Under the pieces are notes generated by a model, which made no database searches, was not told where the DNA came from, and saw only the letters and a list, made by a program, of their open reading frames with translations. Below, piece by piece: positions 52,204 to 60,149 of a DNA stretch of 64,000 nt. This stretch comes from Streptomyces sp. NRRL B-24484 (GTDB lineage Bacteria; Actinomycetota; Actinomycetes; Streptomycetales; Streptomycetaceae). Positions within the stretch are counted from its first letter, which is position 1; each line of letters starts with the position of its first letter. The DNA lies in assembly GCF_000717715.1 (NCBI RefSeq), contig NZ_JOAI01000006.1, positions 124,001 to 188,000 on the forward strand, in the 5' to 3' direction. Both the position numbers and the translations under genes were made by a program.

Positions 52204-52217
52204 TGCAACCTCTTGCA
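52204..52217. promoter_or_regulatory. Inverted repeat TGCAA-N4-TTGCA upstream of the SsgA-like gene
   Basis: Perfect five-base arms at 52204-52208 and 52213-52217. A further TGCAACC copy makes a 10-bp direct repeat (52204-52210 and 52214-52220). It lies 66 bp before the SsgA-like start. A GGATAA at 52162-52167 resembles part of a WhiG-type -10, but the matching -35 spacing is not met. Confidence 0.4.
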
Positions 52218-52283
52218 ACCGTTGCCCCGCGCGCCCGCGTGCCGCAGGCTGGAGCGAACCCCAGCCGCCTCGGAGAGACCGTC

Positions 52284-52781
52284 ATGCCGCGCGACCCGCT
52301 GTCCGTACCCTCCGACCCGATCGCCGCCACCCCCACGGGCGACGACCCGGGCCGAACCACCGCCGCACGAGCGGTGCTGGACGAGGTGATGACCCTGCGG
52401 ATCGCGCTGGACGACGACCAGGTGGGAGAGGTGCGTACCCGTTTCCGGTACGACACCGAGCGGCCCTGCGAGGTGCTGCTCACCTTCCACCTGGGCCGTC
52501 CCGACGAGGCGGACTGGGTGTTCTCGCGCGACCTGCTGCGCGACGGGATGGACGTGATCAGCGGACAGGGCGACATCAAGCTGTGGCCGGCGTACTGCCC
52601 CTGCCACGGCTCCACCCTGCACATCGCCCTGGACTCCCCGCACGGCAGCGCCATGCTGGAGGCCTCGCTGCCGCGGGTGCGGGCCTGGCTGGACCGCACC
52701 TACGCGCTGATCTCCGCCGACGAGGAACTGGGCGCGGGCCCGACCGACGCCGAACTCGCCGCCCTCCTCGCCACGGGCTGA
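52284..52781 (+). CDS. SsgA-like protein (sporulation-specific cell division regulator family)
   Basis: 165 residues from ATG at 52284 (GGAGAG six bases upstream). After about 37 variable residues comes the SALP core: TLRIALDDDQVGEVRTRFRYDTERPCEVLLTFHL, DEADWVFSRDLLRDGM, GQGDIKLWPAYC, STLHIALDSPHGSAMLEA. This family (SsgA-SsgG) is restricted to sporulating actinobacteria and controls septum placement, wall growth and spore maturation. Which paralogue this is cannot be settled by eye. Confidence 0.88.
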   Translation: MPRDPLSVPSDPIAATPTGDDPGRTTAARAVLDEVMTLRIALDDDQVGEVRTRFRYDTERPCEVLLTFHLGRPDEADWVFSRDLLRDGMDVISGQGDIKLWPAYCPCHGSTLHIALDSPHGSAMLEASLPRVRAWLDRTYALISADEELGAGPTDAELAALLATG

Positions 52782-52806
52782 CCGGCGGGCGCCCCTCGCG
52801 GGCCGC

Positions 52807-54144
52807 TCAGACCGGCAGGCGGGCCGTGCCGGCGTGGAGGGCGGTGCGGAGGTCGCGGACCGCCGGGGCCGAGGAGGTCGCGAGCAGGTCCAGCGGTTCC
52901 GCCGGACCGTCCACCGCGACGGCGGCCGAGGCGGTCAGCCGGTACGGGCGGTGGTCCAGCAGGGCGCCCAGGTAGCGCCGCAGCCGGGAGAGTTCGGCGC
53001 GGACGGTGACGGTGCGCGCCCGGTCGCCGAACAGGCCCTCGGCGAGCTGGGCGGCGCTCAGCCCGGTGCGGTGCACCGCGAGCAGCAGCAGCATTTCGGC
53101 GTGCCGCGGGCTGAGGACGTGCGACCAGCTGCCCGCGCCGCCGGATACGTGCAGTTCGGGCCGTCCGGGCTGCCGCAGGTCGAGCCGGACACGGGTGCCG
53201 GTGCTCTGTTCGGCCACCCCGGCGGACGTGGCGCCGAGCGGGCGGACCAGCCAGCCGCCGCCGAGCGGCTCCACCGCGCACTCGCCGAGCGTCGGCAGCC
53301 ACTCCACGGGTCGGCTGCCCCAGCCCTCGGCGGGCAGCCGCAACCGCTGCACCGGCGGGACACCGACCGCGGCCGCCGTCCAGCCGGCACCGTCGACGAC
53401 CAGGGCCGGCCCGCTGACCCGGGCGAGCAGGCCGGTGGCGAGGGTGCGCAGGCGGTGCAGCGATTCGAGTTGGGCGGCCCGGAGCTCGGCCTCGGCGAGC
53501 CGGGCGGCGGTGGCGGTCAGCCGCATCAGGTGGGGCTGCACCTGGTGGGCGGGCCCGCTAAGGTCGAGGATGCCGAGCAGCCGGCCGGTGCGCGGGTCCC
53601 GGACGGGTGCGGCGACGCACGTCCAGGCGTGGTGGCTGCGCAGGTAGTGCTCGGCGGAGTGCACCGCGATCGGCCGCTCGGTGCGCAGCGCCATGCCGAT
53701 GCCGTTGGTGCCGACCTCGTCCTCCGTCCAGCGGGCGCCCGTCTCGAAGCCGATGTCGTCGGCGTTGCGGCGCAGGTGGCGGGCACCGTCGAGCCAGAGC
53801 AGGTGCCCCTCGGGGTCGGTCACGGCGAGCAGGACGGGGGCGTCGTCGGAGGCCAGCAGGGTGGTGCGGAGCATCGGCAGCAGGGTGTCGAGCTGTGAGG
53901 CGCGGCGGCGGTGCTGGACGTCGGCGACGCCGATCCGGCGGACGTTGCGGCCCGCGTCCGGGTCGAGACCCAGTCGGCGCAGCCGTTCCCAGGAGTCGGT
54001 GATCTCGGGCCTGGGGACGGGGCCCGCGAGGTCGGTGTCGTGCGGGCCGGCGCCGAGGACGAGGTCGTAGGTGGTGGTGAGGGCGGTGGCGGAGAGCGGC
54101 GCGCGGCGGTTCCGGGCAGGCCGGTGCGTGCTGCGCACACCCAT
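52807..54144 (-). CDS. GAF-domain transcriptional regulator
   Basis: 445 residues from ATG at 54144. The N-terminal region (ITDSWERLRRLGLDPDAGRNVRRIG) and GAF domain (LAVTDPEGHLLWLDGARHLRRNADDIGFETGARWTEDEVGTNGIGMAL, then HAWTCVAAPVRDPRTGRLLGILDLSG) match the sensory half of AcoR-like activators. Instead of an AAA+ domain the C-terminus has a winged-helix-like unit (LSPRHAEMLLLLAVHRTGLSAAQLAEGLFGD, VRAELSRLRRYLGALL). A common streptomycete family with unknown ligands. Confidence 0.82.
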   Translation of the reverse strand: MGVRSTHRPARNRRAPLSATALTTTYDLVLGAGPHDTDLAGPVPRPEITDSWERLRRLGLDPDAGRNVRRIGVADVQHRRRASQLDTLLPMLRTTLLASDDAPVLLAVTDPEGHLLWLDGARHLRRNADDIGFETGARWTEDEVGTNGIGMALRTERPIAVHSAEHYLRSHHAWTCVAAPVRDPRTGRLLGILDLSGPAHQVQPHLMRLTATAARLAEAELRAAQLESLHRLRTLATGLLARVSGPALVVDGAGWTAAAVGVPPVQRLRLPAEGWGSRPVEWLPTLGECAVEPLGGGWLVRPLGATSAGVAEQSTGTRVRLDLRQPGRPELHVSGGAGSWSHVLSPRHAEMLLLLAVHRTGLSAAQLAEGLFGDRARTVTVRAELSRLRRYLGALLDHRPYRLTASAAVAVDGPAEPLDLLATSSAPAVRDLRTALHAGTARLPV

Positions 54145-54147
54145 CAC

Positions 54148-54495
54148 CCGCCCTTCGTCGACTCTCCCCGGTCCGCAGACAGGGTAAGGCTGCTCGATCT
54201 GGACATGCCGAGGGAGTCGGAATTCTCATTTTTGCCGTCCCGGATCGGCCATGATGGCCGGTTCGCGTGGTTGCGGGCGGCGCGGCTCCGGCGCGGACGG
54301 CCGCCGCGTGCACGGGTGGTGACGTTCCGTCAGGGGGCGTGCGCGGGCGGTCGGCGCCGGCGGGCGGGCCGGCGGGTGCCCGGGTGCGGCGGCGGGCGGT
54401 CCGGGGGTCGTCTACAGTCGTGTCGACCGTCTACGTCCATGTAGACGATCGCGGCGTCCCCGGGGAGCCGCTGCACGCGCACCGGAGGTCCGCCG
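54148..54495. promoter_or_regulatory. Divergent intergenic region of the GAF regulator and PAP2 genes
   Basis: 348 bp with no convincing gene. Its main feature is the inverted repeat at 54428-54447 with an extra CGTCTAC half-site at 54409-54415, both close to the PAP2 start. The left half holds a short AT-rich patch (GAATTCTCATTTTTG near 54220) that may include the regulator's promoter. Confidence 0.45.
54428..54447. promoter_or_regulatory. Inverted repeat CGTCTAC-N6-GTAGACG upstream of PAP2
   Basis: Perfect 7-bp arms (54428-54434 and 54441-54447) 48 bp before the PAP2 ATG, with a third CGTCTAC copy at 54409-54415. The CTAC/GTAG core resembles BlaI/MecI-type operators. No such regulator is in the window. 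Confidence 0.5.
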
Positions 54496-55119
54496 ATGAC
54501 ACCAGCACTGCTCGCCTACGACGGCAGCGGGATCGACGGCGGTCTCTACACCCGGGTCGTGGGATGGGCGGGCTCCGCCCCGGGCTGGCTGGACGGGTTG
54601 ATCGCCGACTGGTCGGCGCTCGGGCTCGGGGTGTTCGCCCTGCTCATGCTCGGCGCCTGGTGGCAGGCGCGCGGCGCCGCACCGGCGGTGATGGCCCGGG
54701 CGCTTGCGGCACCGGTGGTGGTGGTCGCCGCCTACGTCGCGGACACCGTGTTCAAGTCCGCGGTCGAGGAGGTCCGGCCGTGCCGGCAGCTGGCCGTCCG
54801 GGTCACCCTGGAGAGCTGTCCGGCCGCCGGGGACTGGTCCTTCCCCAGCAACCACACGGTGATCGCCTTCGCCGCCGCGGCGGCGCTCTGGACGGCGAAC
54901 CGCAGGCTCGGCGCGGTCGCGACGGTCGCCGCCGTGCTGATGGGCGCCTCCCGGGTCTGGGTCGGCGTGCACTATCCGCACGACGTGCTGGCGGGCGCCG
55001 TGATCGGGCTGGCCGCCGGGGTGCTGCTCGGCGCCGCCGCCGGCCGCGCCGCGCCGCTGGTGGAGCGGGCCCGGGCCGGGCGGCTGGGCGGTGTCCTCGG
55101 CGTGGGCGCACCCGCCTGA
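54496..55119 (+). CDS. PAP2-family membrane phosphatase
   Basis: 207 residues. The phosphatidic acid phosphatase signature is spread over KSAVEEVRPCR, SFPSNHTVIAFAA and VGVHYPHDVLAGAVIG, with the catalytic histidines in SNH and VHYPHD. Five to six hydrophobic segments. Such enzymes dephosphorylate lipid phosphates or undecaprenyl diphosphate at the membrane. ATG at 54496, GGAGG seven bases upstream. Confidence 0.9.
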   Translation: MTPALLAYDGSGIDGGLYTRVVGWAGSAPGWLDGLIADWSALGLGVFALLMLGAWWQARGAAPAVMARALAAPVVVVAAYVADTVFKSAVEEVRPCRQLAVRVTLESCPAAGDWSFPSNHTVIAFAAAAALWTANRRLGAVATVAAVLMGASRVWVGVHYPHDVLAGAVIGLAAGVLLGAAAGRAAPLVERARAGRLGGVLGVGAPA

Positions 55120-55120
55120 T

Positions 55121-55173
55121 CGGGGCGCCCGGCGCGGGGCCCGCGGCCCGGCATCCGGGCGGTCCGCGCCCCG
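55121..55173. terminator. Possible convergent terminator after PAP2
   Basis: CGGGGCGC near 55121 pairs with GCGCCCCG near 55166, with other GC-rich pairing inside. The loop is long and the fold ambiguous. Confidence 0.35.
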
Positions 55174-55178
55174 GCCGG

Positions 55179-55811
55179 TCAGCGGCGGATGAGACCGCGG
55201 GTGGTGGCGGCGGCGACCGCGGCGGTGCGGGAGTCGACGCCGAGCTTGGCGTAGATGTGCACCAGGTGGGACTTCACGGTGGCCTGGCTGATGTGCAGTT
55301 CGCGGGCCACGTCCAGGTTGGCCAGGCCGCGGGCGACGAGTTCCAGGACCTGCACCTCGCGCAGGCTGAGCGCCGTCGCGGGGGTGCGCATCCGGTGCAG
55401 CAGCCGGTCGGCCACCGCCGGGGCGAGGGCGGTGCGTCCGGCCGCCGCGTCCCGGACGGCCGCGGCCAGCTCGGCGGGCGGCGCGTCCTTCAGCAGGTAG
55501 CCGGTGGCGCCGGCCTCGATCGCGCTCAGGGTGTCGGCGTCGCTGTCGTAGGTGGTCACCACCAGCACCCGGGGCGCCCCCGGCCGGGCGGTGATCTCGG
55601 CGGTGGCCTGCGAGCCGTTCATCCCGGCGCCGAACTGCAGGTCCATCAGCACCACGTCGACCGGCTGCTCGGCGGCGAGCCGGACGGCCTCCTCGGCCGT
55701 GGCGGCCTCGGCGACGATCACCAGGTCCGGTTCGGTCTCCAGGACGGCGCGCAGCCCGGCCCGCACCACCGGGTGGTCGTCCGCCAGCAGCAGCCGGATC
55801 GCGGCGGTCAT
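55179..55811 (-). CDS. NarL/LuxR-type response regulator
   Basis: 210 residues from ATG at 55811. Receiver domain with acidic pocket D11-D12 and phosphoacceptor D57 (VVLMDLQFG), and conserved lysine in GYLLKDAPP. The C-terminal LuxR helix-turn-helix is LSLREVQVLELVARGLANLDVARELHISQATVKSHLVHIYAKLGVDSR. The ATG overlaps the kinase stop (ATGA), so it pairs with the kinase upstream. The likely target is the divergent ABC exporter. Confidence 0.93.
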   Translation of the reverse strand: MTAAIRLLLADDHPVVRAGLRAVLETEPDLVIVAEAATAEEAVRLAAEQPVDVVLMDLQFGAGMNGSQATAEITARPGAPRVLVVTTYDSDADTLSAIEAGATGYLLKDAPPAELAAAVRDAAAGRTALAPAVADRLLHRMRTPATALSLREVQVLELVARGLANLDVARELHISQATVKSHLVHIYAKLGVDSRTAAVAAATTRGLIRR

Positions 55812-57145
55812 ACCCGCTCCTCCTGCGCCTCGCGCGCCGCCGGTACGCCCCGGTCCGCAGACCGTACGGGGGCCGGCTCCGCGGGGGTCCGGTGGGTCGC
55901 GGAGGCCCGGTGGACCGCGGGGGTCGGCTCGCTCCGGTGGCCGGCCGGGGCGGGCAGCGGGAGCTGGGCCGCCACCGCGGTGCCCTGGCCCGGCGCGGAC
56001 TCCACCGTCAGGCTGCCGCCGAGGGCCTGCACCCGGTGCCGCATCGCGGCCAGCCCGAAGCCGCCGCCCCCGTTCCCGCCGCCGTTCCCGCCGTCGCCGG
56101 TGACGGCCGCCGGGTCGAAGCCGGAGCCGTCGTCGACCACGTCCAGCGCCACTTCGGCGCCCATGTAGCTCAGGGTCACCTCGACCTGGCGGGCCCCGGC
56201 GTGCTGCGCCGCGTTGGCGAGCGCCGACTGGGCGACCCGGACCAGCGCCGGCTCGTACGGGCCCGGCAGCGGCGCCGGGGAGCCGGAGAGCGTGAAGTGC
56301 ACCGGCAGCCCGTACCGGTCGGCGGAGGTCGCGCAGAGCCGTTCCAGGGCGCCGGCCAGCGGCAGCCCGTCCAGCACCGGCGGGGCCAGCTCGCGGACGA
56401 ACCGGCGGGCCTCGGCCAGGTTGTCCTGGGCGGCCTCCCGGGCCACCCGGACGTGCCGTTCGGCGGCGGCCGGGTCGCCCGGCAGGGCGCGCTCGGCGGC
56501 GCGCAGCAGCAGCTGGATCGAGGAGAGGCCCTGTGCCAGGGTGTCGTGGATCTCGCGGGCCAGCCGCTCCCGTTCGGCGAGCACCCCGGCCGCGTGGTCG
56601 GCCGCGGCCAGGTCGGTCCGGGCGGTGCGCAGCTCCTCGATCAGCCGCCGCCGCTGCTCGCTCTCCCGGTACAGCGCCTGGTAGCCGAGCACCGTCGCGG
56701 TGGCGACCGCCGCGCCGAGCACCGGGCCGATGAAGGCCGCGGCCTCCAGCGTGCCCTGGTGCAGCGCGAAGCCGCCGGCCGCGGCCAGCGCGGTGGCGAG
56801 CACCGCGGCGAGGCCGGCCCGCCGCGGCAGCAGGTGCAACTGCACGAAGTACAGCGGGAAGGCCAGCCACACGCCGTCCCGGCTGACCGCCAGCAGCGCC
56901 AGCCAGGCGGCGCCCAGGGCGGCCAGCCACAGCACGGTGGCGGCCCGCCGCCGGCCCACCGCGGGGGTGAGCGGGCCCGCCGCGTACACCGCGCCCGCGG
57001 TCAGGGCGGCGAGCACCGCCCGCGGGGCGTCCGGCCCGCCGCCGTGCACCGCCCGGGCCGCGGCCAGCGCCAGCAGCCCGGCGACCAGCAGGTGCAGGCA
57101 GTGGTTGACGACACGCAGCACGGGGGTCAGGGCGCGGGGGTTCAT
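55808..57145 (-). CDS. Two-component sensor histidine kinase (HisKA_3 type)
   Basis: 445 residues. The N-terminal half has about five hydrophobic segments (residues 15-155) with little extracellular loop, suggesting intramembrane sensing. HisKA_3 motif LAREIHDTLAQGLSSIQLLLRAAERA with H200. The ATPase domain is recognised by ALANAAQHAGARQVEV, DVVDDGSGFDP and GFGLAAMRHRVQALGG. A Pro/Ala-rich tail follows. Same operon as the response regulator; diverges from an ABC exporter, the layout of Bce/Des-like envelope-stress systems. Confidence 0.92.
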   Translation of the reverse strand: MNPRALTPVLRVVNHCLHLLVAGLLALAAARAVHGGGPDAPRAVLAALTAGAVYAAGPLTPAVGRRRAATVLWLAALGAAWLALLAVSRDGVWLAFPLYFVQLHLLPRRAGLAAVLATALAAAGGFALHQGTLEAAAFIGPVLGAAVATATVLGYQALYRESEQRRRLIEELRTARTDLAAADHAAGVLAERERLAREIHDTLAQGLSSIQLLLRAAERALPGDPAAAERHVRVAREAAQDNLAEARRFVRELAPPVLDGLPLAGALERLCATSADRYGLPVHFTLSGSPAPLPGPYEPALVRVAQSALANAAQHAGARQVEVTLSYMGAEVALDVVDDGSGFDPAAVTGDGGNGGGNGGGGFGLAAMRHRVQALGGSLTVESAPGQGTAVAAQLPLPAPAGHRSEPTPAVHRASATHRTPAEPAPVRSADRGVPAAREAQEERV

Positions 57146-57186
57146 GGTGCCTCCACGGTACCCGGCGACCCCCGGCCCACCGATCG

Positions 57187-57234
57187 ATCAAAAGGTTGAT
57201 TCCGGTCACCGCCCTTCGATTCCGAAGGATCGAA
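57187..57234. promoter_or_regulatory. Two inverted repeats between kinase operon and ABC exporter
   Basis: First dyad ATCAA-AAGG-TTGAT at 57187-57200. Second, a nested dyad at 57213-57234: CCTTCG-ATTC-CGAAGG inside TTCGAT-N8-ATCGAA. They lie 42-89 bp upstream of the kinase and 84-131 bp upstream of the exporter start. These are the obvious candidates for response regulator binding. Confidence 0.5.
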
Positions 57235-57317
57235 CCGCGGCGCGATGTGAAGCCGAGGCGCGGTGACGAGAGTGGAGCCCGTCCACCGGAACCACTGCGG
57301 AAGGAGCCCGCGCCGTC

Positions 57318-58394
57318 ATGTTCGTCGCCTGGAGGGACCTGAGGTTCGCCAAGGGCCGGTTCGCCCTGATGGGGGCGGTGGTCGTGCTGATCACCGTGCT
57401 GGTCGGGCTGCTGTCCGGCCTCACCGCGGGCCTCGCCCGGGGCAACGTCTCCGCCGTCACCGGACTGGACGCCGACCACCTGGCCTTCGCCGCCCCGGCC
57501 GACGGGCGGGGGCCCTCCTTCGGGGACTCCGTCCTCCCCGAGCGGAGCTGGCAGCAGTGGGCGGCGGTGCCCGGCGTCCGCGCCGCCGAACCGCTCGGCG
57601 TCGCCACCACCAAGGCCGTCGCCGGCCCCCGCTCCACCGCCGTCTCCGCCTTCGGCAGCCGCCCCGGCGCCGGCCTCGCCCCGCAGCCCGTCCGCGACGG
57701 CACGGCCGTGCTCTCCGCCACCGCGGCCGAGGAACTCGGGGTGCGGGCCGGCGACACCGTCGTCCTCGCCCGCCGCTCCCTCGCGGTCGCCGCGATCGCC
57801 GGGGACGCCGCGTACAACCACACCCCGGTGGTCTGGACGAGCCTCGCCGACTGGCAGACGATCTCCCCCGGCACCGCCGGGGACGGCCCGCACGCCACGG
57901 TGGTCGCCCTGCGCACCGGCCCCGGCACCGACCTCGCCGCCGCCGACGCCCGGCTCGGCACCCGCACGCTGAGCCGCGACGACTCGCTCACCGCGATCGG
58001 GGCCTACACCTCGGAGAACGGCTCGCTGCAGCTCATGCGCGGCTTCCTGTTCGCCATCTCCGCGCTGGTGATCGGCGCCTTCTTCACCGTCTGGACGATC
58101 CAGCGGACCGGCGACATCGCCGTGCTCAAGGCGCTCGGCGCCTCCACCCGCCGACTCACCGGCGACGCGCTCGGCCAGGCCGCCGTCCTGCTGGTGCTCG
58201 GCACCGCACTCGGCAGCGGCATCGCGGCGGCGGCCGGCGCCGCCGTCTCCGGCACGGTGCCCTTCGTCCTCGACGCGCCGACCCTGCTGCTGCCCGCCCT
58301 GGTCATGGTCGCGCTCGGCTCGGCGGGCGCCGCGCTCGCCGTCCGCCGCATCACCTCCGTCGACCCGCTGACCGCCCTGGGGAGCACCCGATGA
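57318..58394 (+). CDS. FtsX-like ABC transporter permease
   Basis: 358 residues. An N-terminal helix (FALMGAVVVLITVLVGLLSGL) is followed by a MacB-like periplasmic-type region of about 190 residues. Three C-terminal helices with FtsX motifs (FAISALVIGAFFTVWTIQRTGDIAVLKALGASTRRL) complete it. DevC/MacB-type exporter half. ATG at 57318, AAGGAG 11 bases upstream; the stop overlaps the ATPase start (ATGA). Confidence 0.9.
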   Translation: MFVAWRDLRFAKGRFALMGAVVVLITVLVGLLSGLTAGLARGNVSAVTGLDADHLAFAAPADGRGPSFGDSVLPERSWQQWAAVPGVRAAEPLGVATTKAVAGPRSTAVSAFGSRPGAGLAPQPVRDGTAVLSATAAEELGVRAGDTVVLARRSLAVAAIAGDAAYNHTPVVWTSLADWQTISPGTAGDGPHATVVALRTGPGTDLAAADARLGTRTLSRDDSLTAIGAYTSENGSLQLMRGFLFAISALVIGAFFTVWTIQRTGDIAVLKALGASTRRLTGDALGQAAVLLVLGTALGSGIAAAAGAAVSGTVPFVLDAPTLLLPALVMVALGSAGAALAVRRITSVDPLTALGSTR

Positions 58395-59071
58395 GCCTCC
58401 ACCTCGCCGACATCACCCTCAGCTACCCCGACGGCGACGGCCGCCTCACCGCCCTCGACCGGGTCGGCCTGGACGTGCCGCGGGGCTCGCTCACCGCCGT
58501 GGTCGGCCCGTCCGGCTCCGGCAAGTCCAGCCTGCTCGCCGTCGCCGCCACCCTGATCGCCCCCGACAGCGGCCGGGTCCTCGTCGACGGCACCGACACC
58601 GCCGGCCTCACCGCAGCCGGGCGGGCCGAACTGCGGCGCGACCGGATCGGCATCGTCTTCCAGCAGCCCAACCTGCTGCCCTCGCTCACCGCTGTCGAAC
58701 AGCTCCAGCTGATGGCCCACCTGGCCGGCCGTCCCGCCCGGGGCGCCCGGGCCCGCGCCCTGGACCTGCTCGACGCGGTCGGTCTCGCCGACCTGGCCGA
58801 CCGGCGCCCCGGCCGGCTCTCCGGCGGCCAGCGGCAGCGGGTCAACATCGCCCGTGCCCTGATGAACGAGCCGCAGGTGCTGCTGGTCGACGAGCCCACC
58901 AGCGCCCTCGACCACGAGCGCGGCGCCGCCGTCGTCGACCTGCTCGCCGCCCTCACCCGCGAACGGTCCACCGCGACCGTGCTGGTCACCCACGACCGCA
59001 CCCACCTCACCGCCGCCGACCGGATCGCCGAGGTCCGCGACGGCCGCCTGCGGGTCCTCGCCGGGGCCTGA
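58391..59071 (+). CDS. ABC transporter ATP-binding protein (MacB/LolD type)
   Basis: 226 residues. Walker A GPSGSGKSS at 39-47, IVFQQPNLLPSLTAVEQL Q-loop, signature RLSGGQRQRVNIARALMNEP, Walker B VLLVDEPTSALD, switch histidine in VLVTHD. ATPase partner of the FtsX-like permease just upstream. Such pairs move antimicrobial peptides or lipoproteins and are often controlled by the adjacent two-component system. Confidence 0.93.
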   Translation: MSLHLADITLSYPDGDGRLTALDRVGLDVPRGSLTAVVGPSGSGKSSLLAVAATLIAPDSGRVLVDGTDTAGLTAAGRAELRRDRIGIVFQQPNLLPSLTAVEQLQLMAHLAGRPARGARARALDLLDAVGLADLADRRPGRLSGGQRQRVNIARALMNEPQVLLVDEPTSALDHERGAAVVDLLAALTRERSTATVLVTHDRTHLTAADRIAEVRDGRLRVLAGA

Positions 59072-59147
59072 CGCCGGGCTCCGGACGGCGGCCGGTCCCG
59101 GCAGCGGCGGTCTTTACGGGAGCCGGGGCGGGTGCTGTGCTGGGGCG

Positions 59148-60023
59148 GTGGTCGACGGTGGGGGTCTGTCCGTGACGGTCGTGCGGGTCTGTCTGCGGGA
59201 CGGGCGCGGTGGCAGTCCGACGGCGGTGGTGGTCGGGGCCGGGGCGGGGGAGGCCGTGGGGCGGGACGTGGCCGTTCGGACAGGGGCCTCGCATGCCGTG
59301 TTCGTCTCGGTGGCGGACGCCGGGCCGGGCGGCCCGGACGTGTCGTTGCGCTTCTTCACCGCCGCGGGGGAGCTGCCCGCGTGCGGCCACGGGACGCTGG
59401 CGGCGCTGGCCCTGCTGGCCGAGCGTGCCGGGGGCGGGGAGCTGCGGGCCGTCGTGCGGACGGCGGCCGGGGTCTTTGCAGGTCGGGCGGCCCGGGTCGG
59501 CGGCATGCTCACGGCCTCGTTCGACGTCGGGGCCGTCGAGGTGTGCGGGCCCGCGGCGGCCGGTGCGTTCGACGAGGTGCTGGAGGCGCTCGGTCTTCCG
59601 CCCGGCGGGCCCGCGGGGGGTGCCCGGGTCGCCTCGGCGGGGCGGCCGCGGCTGCTCGTCCCGGTGGCCGGCCGGTCCGAACTGGCCGCGCTCGCCCCGG
59701 ACGCCGACCGGCTCCGGGCGGCCTGCGACCGGCTCGGTCTCCTGGGCTGCTACGCGTACGGCCCGCCGACCGCCGGGGGCCGGCTGGCGGCCCGGATGTT
59801 CGCCCCGTCGATCGGTGTCCCCGAGGACATCGCCAACGTCAACAGCACCGCGTGCGTCGCCGCCCGTCTGGCCGGGGCCGGTGTGCCCTCCGTCGCGGTC
59901 GACATGGGTGACGCGCTCGGCGCCCCCGCCACCGTCACGGCCGCGCTGCGGGGGAGCGGGCCCGGGGCCGCCGTGCGGGTCGGCGCCGAGGCGGTGGTCG
60001 AGCGCACCGCCCGCCTGCGCTGA
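59148..60023 (+). CDS. PhzF-family isomerase/epimerase
   Basis: 291 residues from GTG at 59148, with another GTG at 59172 possible. The PhzF fold motif LRFFTAAGELPACGHGTLAAL contains the catalytic-type glutamate (E75), and a second-half motif MFAPSIGVPEDIANVNSTACVAA is present. Family members catalyse proton shifts in small cyclic or amino acid substrates. No phenazine genes accompany it and the substrate is unknown. It starts 77 bp after the ABC ATPase gene. Confidence 0.85.
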   Translation: MVDGGGLSVTVVRVCLRDGRGGSPTAVVVGAGAGEAVGRDVAVRTGASHAVFVSVADAGPGGPDVSLRFFTAAGELPACGHGTLAALALLAERAGGGELRAVVRTAAGVFAGRAARVGGMLTASFDVGAVEVCGPAAAGAFDEVLEALGLPPGGPAGGARVASAGRPRLLVPVAGRSELAALAPDADRLRAACDRLGLLGCYAYGPPTAGGRLAARMFAPSIGVPEDIANVNSTACVAARLAGAGVPSVAVDMGDALGAPATVTAALRGSGPGAAVRVGAEAVVERTARLR

Positions 60024-60065
60024 CGGCTGGTCCGGGGCCCGGTCCGGCGGAACGACCGGTGCATC

Positions 60066-60077
60066 TTGTCTGTACAA
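60066..60077. promoter_or_regulatory. Short dyad TTGT-N4-ACAA before the phosphonate-type pair
   Basis: TTGT CTGT ACAA resembles half-palindromic operators of GntR/HutC regulators (CTTGTnnnnACAAG). It lies 72 bp before the oxidoreductase ATG. No GntR gene is nearby; weak evidence. Confidence 0.3.
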
Positions 60078-60149
60078 CTTTGCGGCCGGTTCATCTGCGG
60101 GCCGCCGACCGGACGATCCGTGGACACCCGGGCGCCCGAGGCTGGCCGC

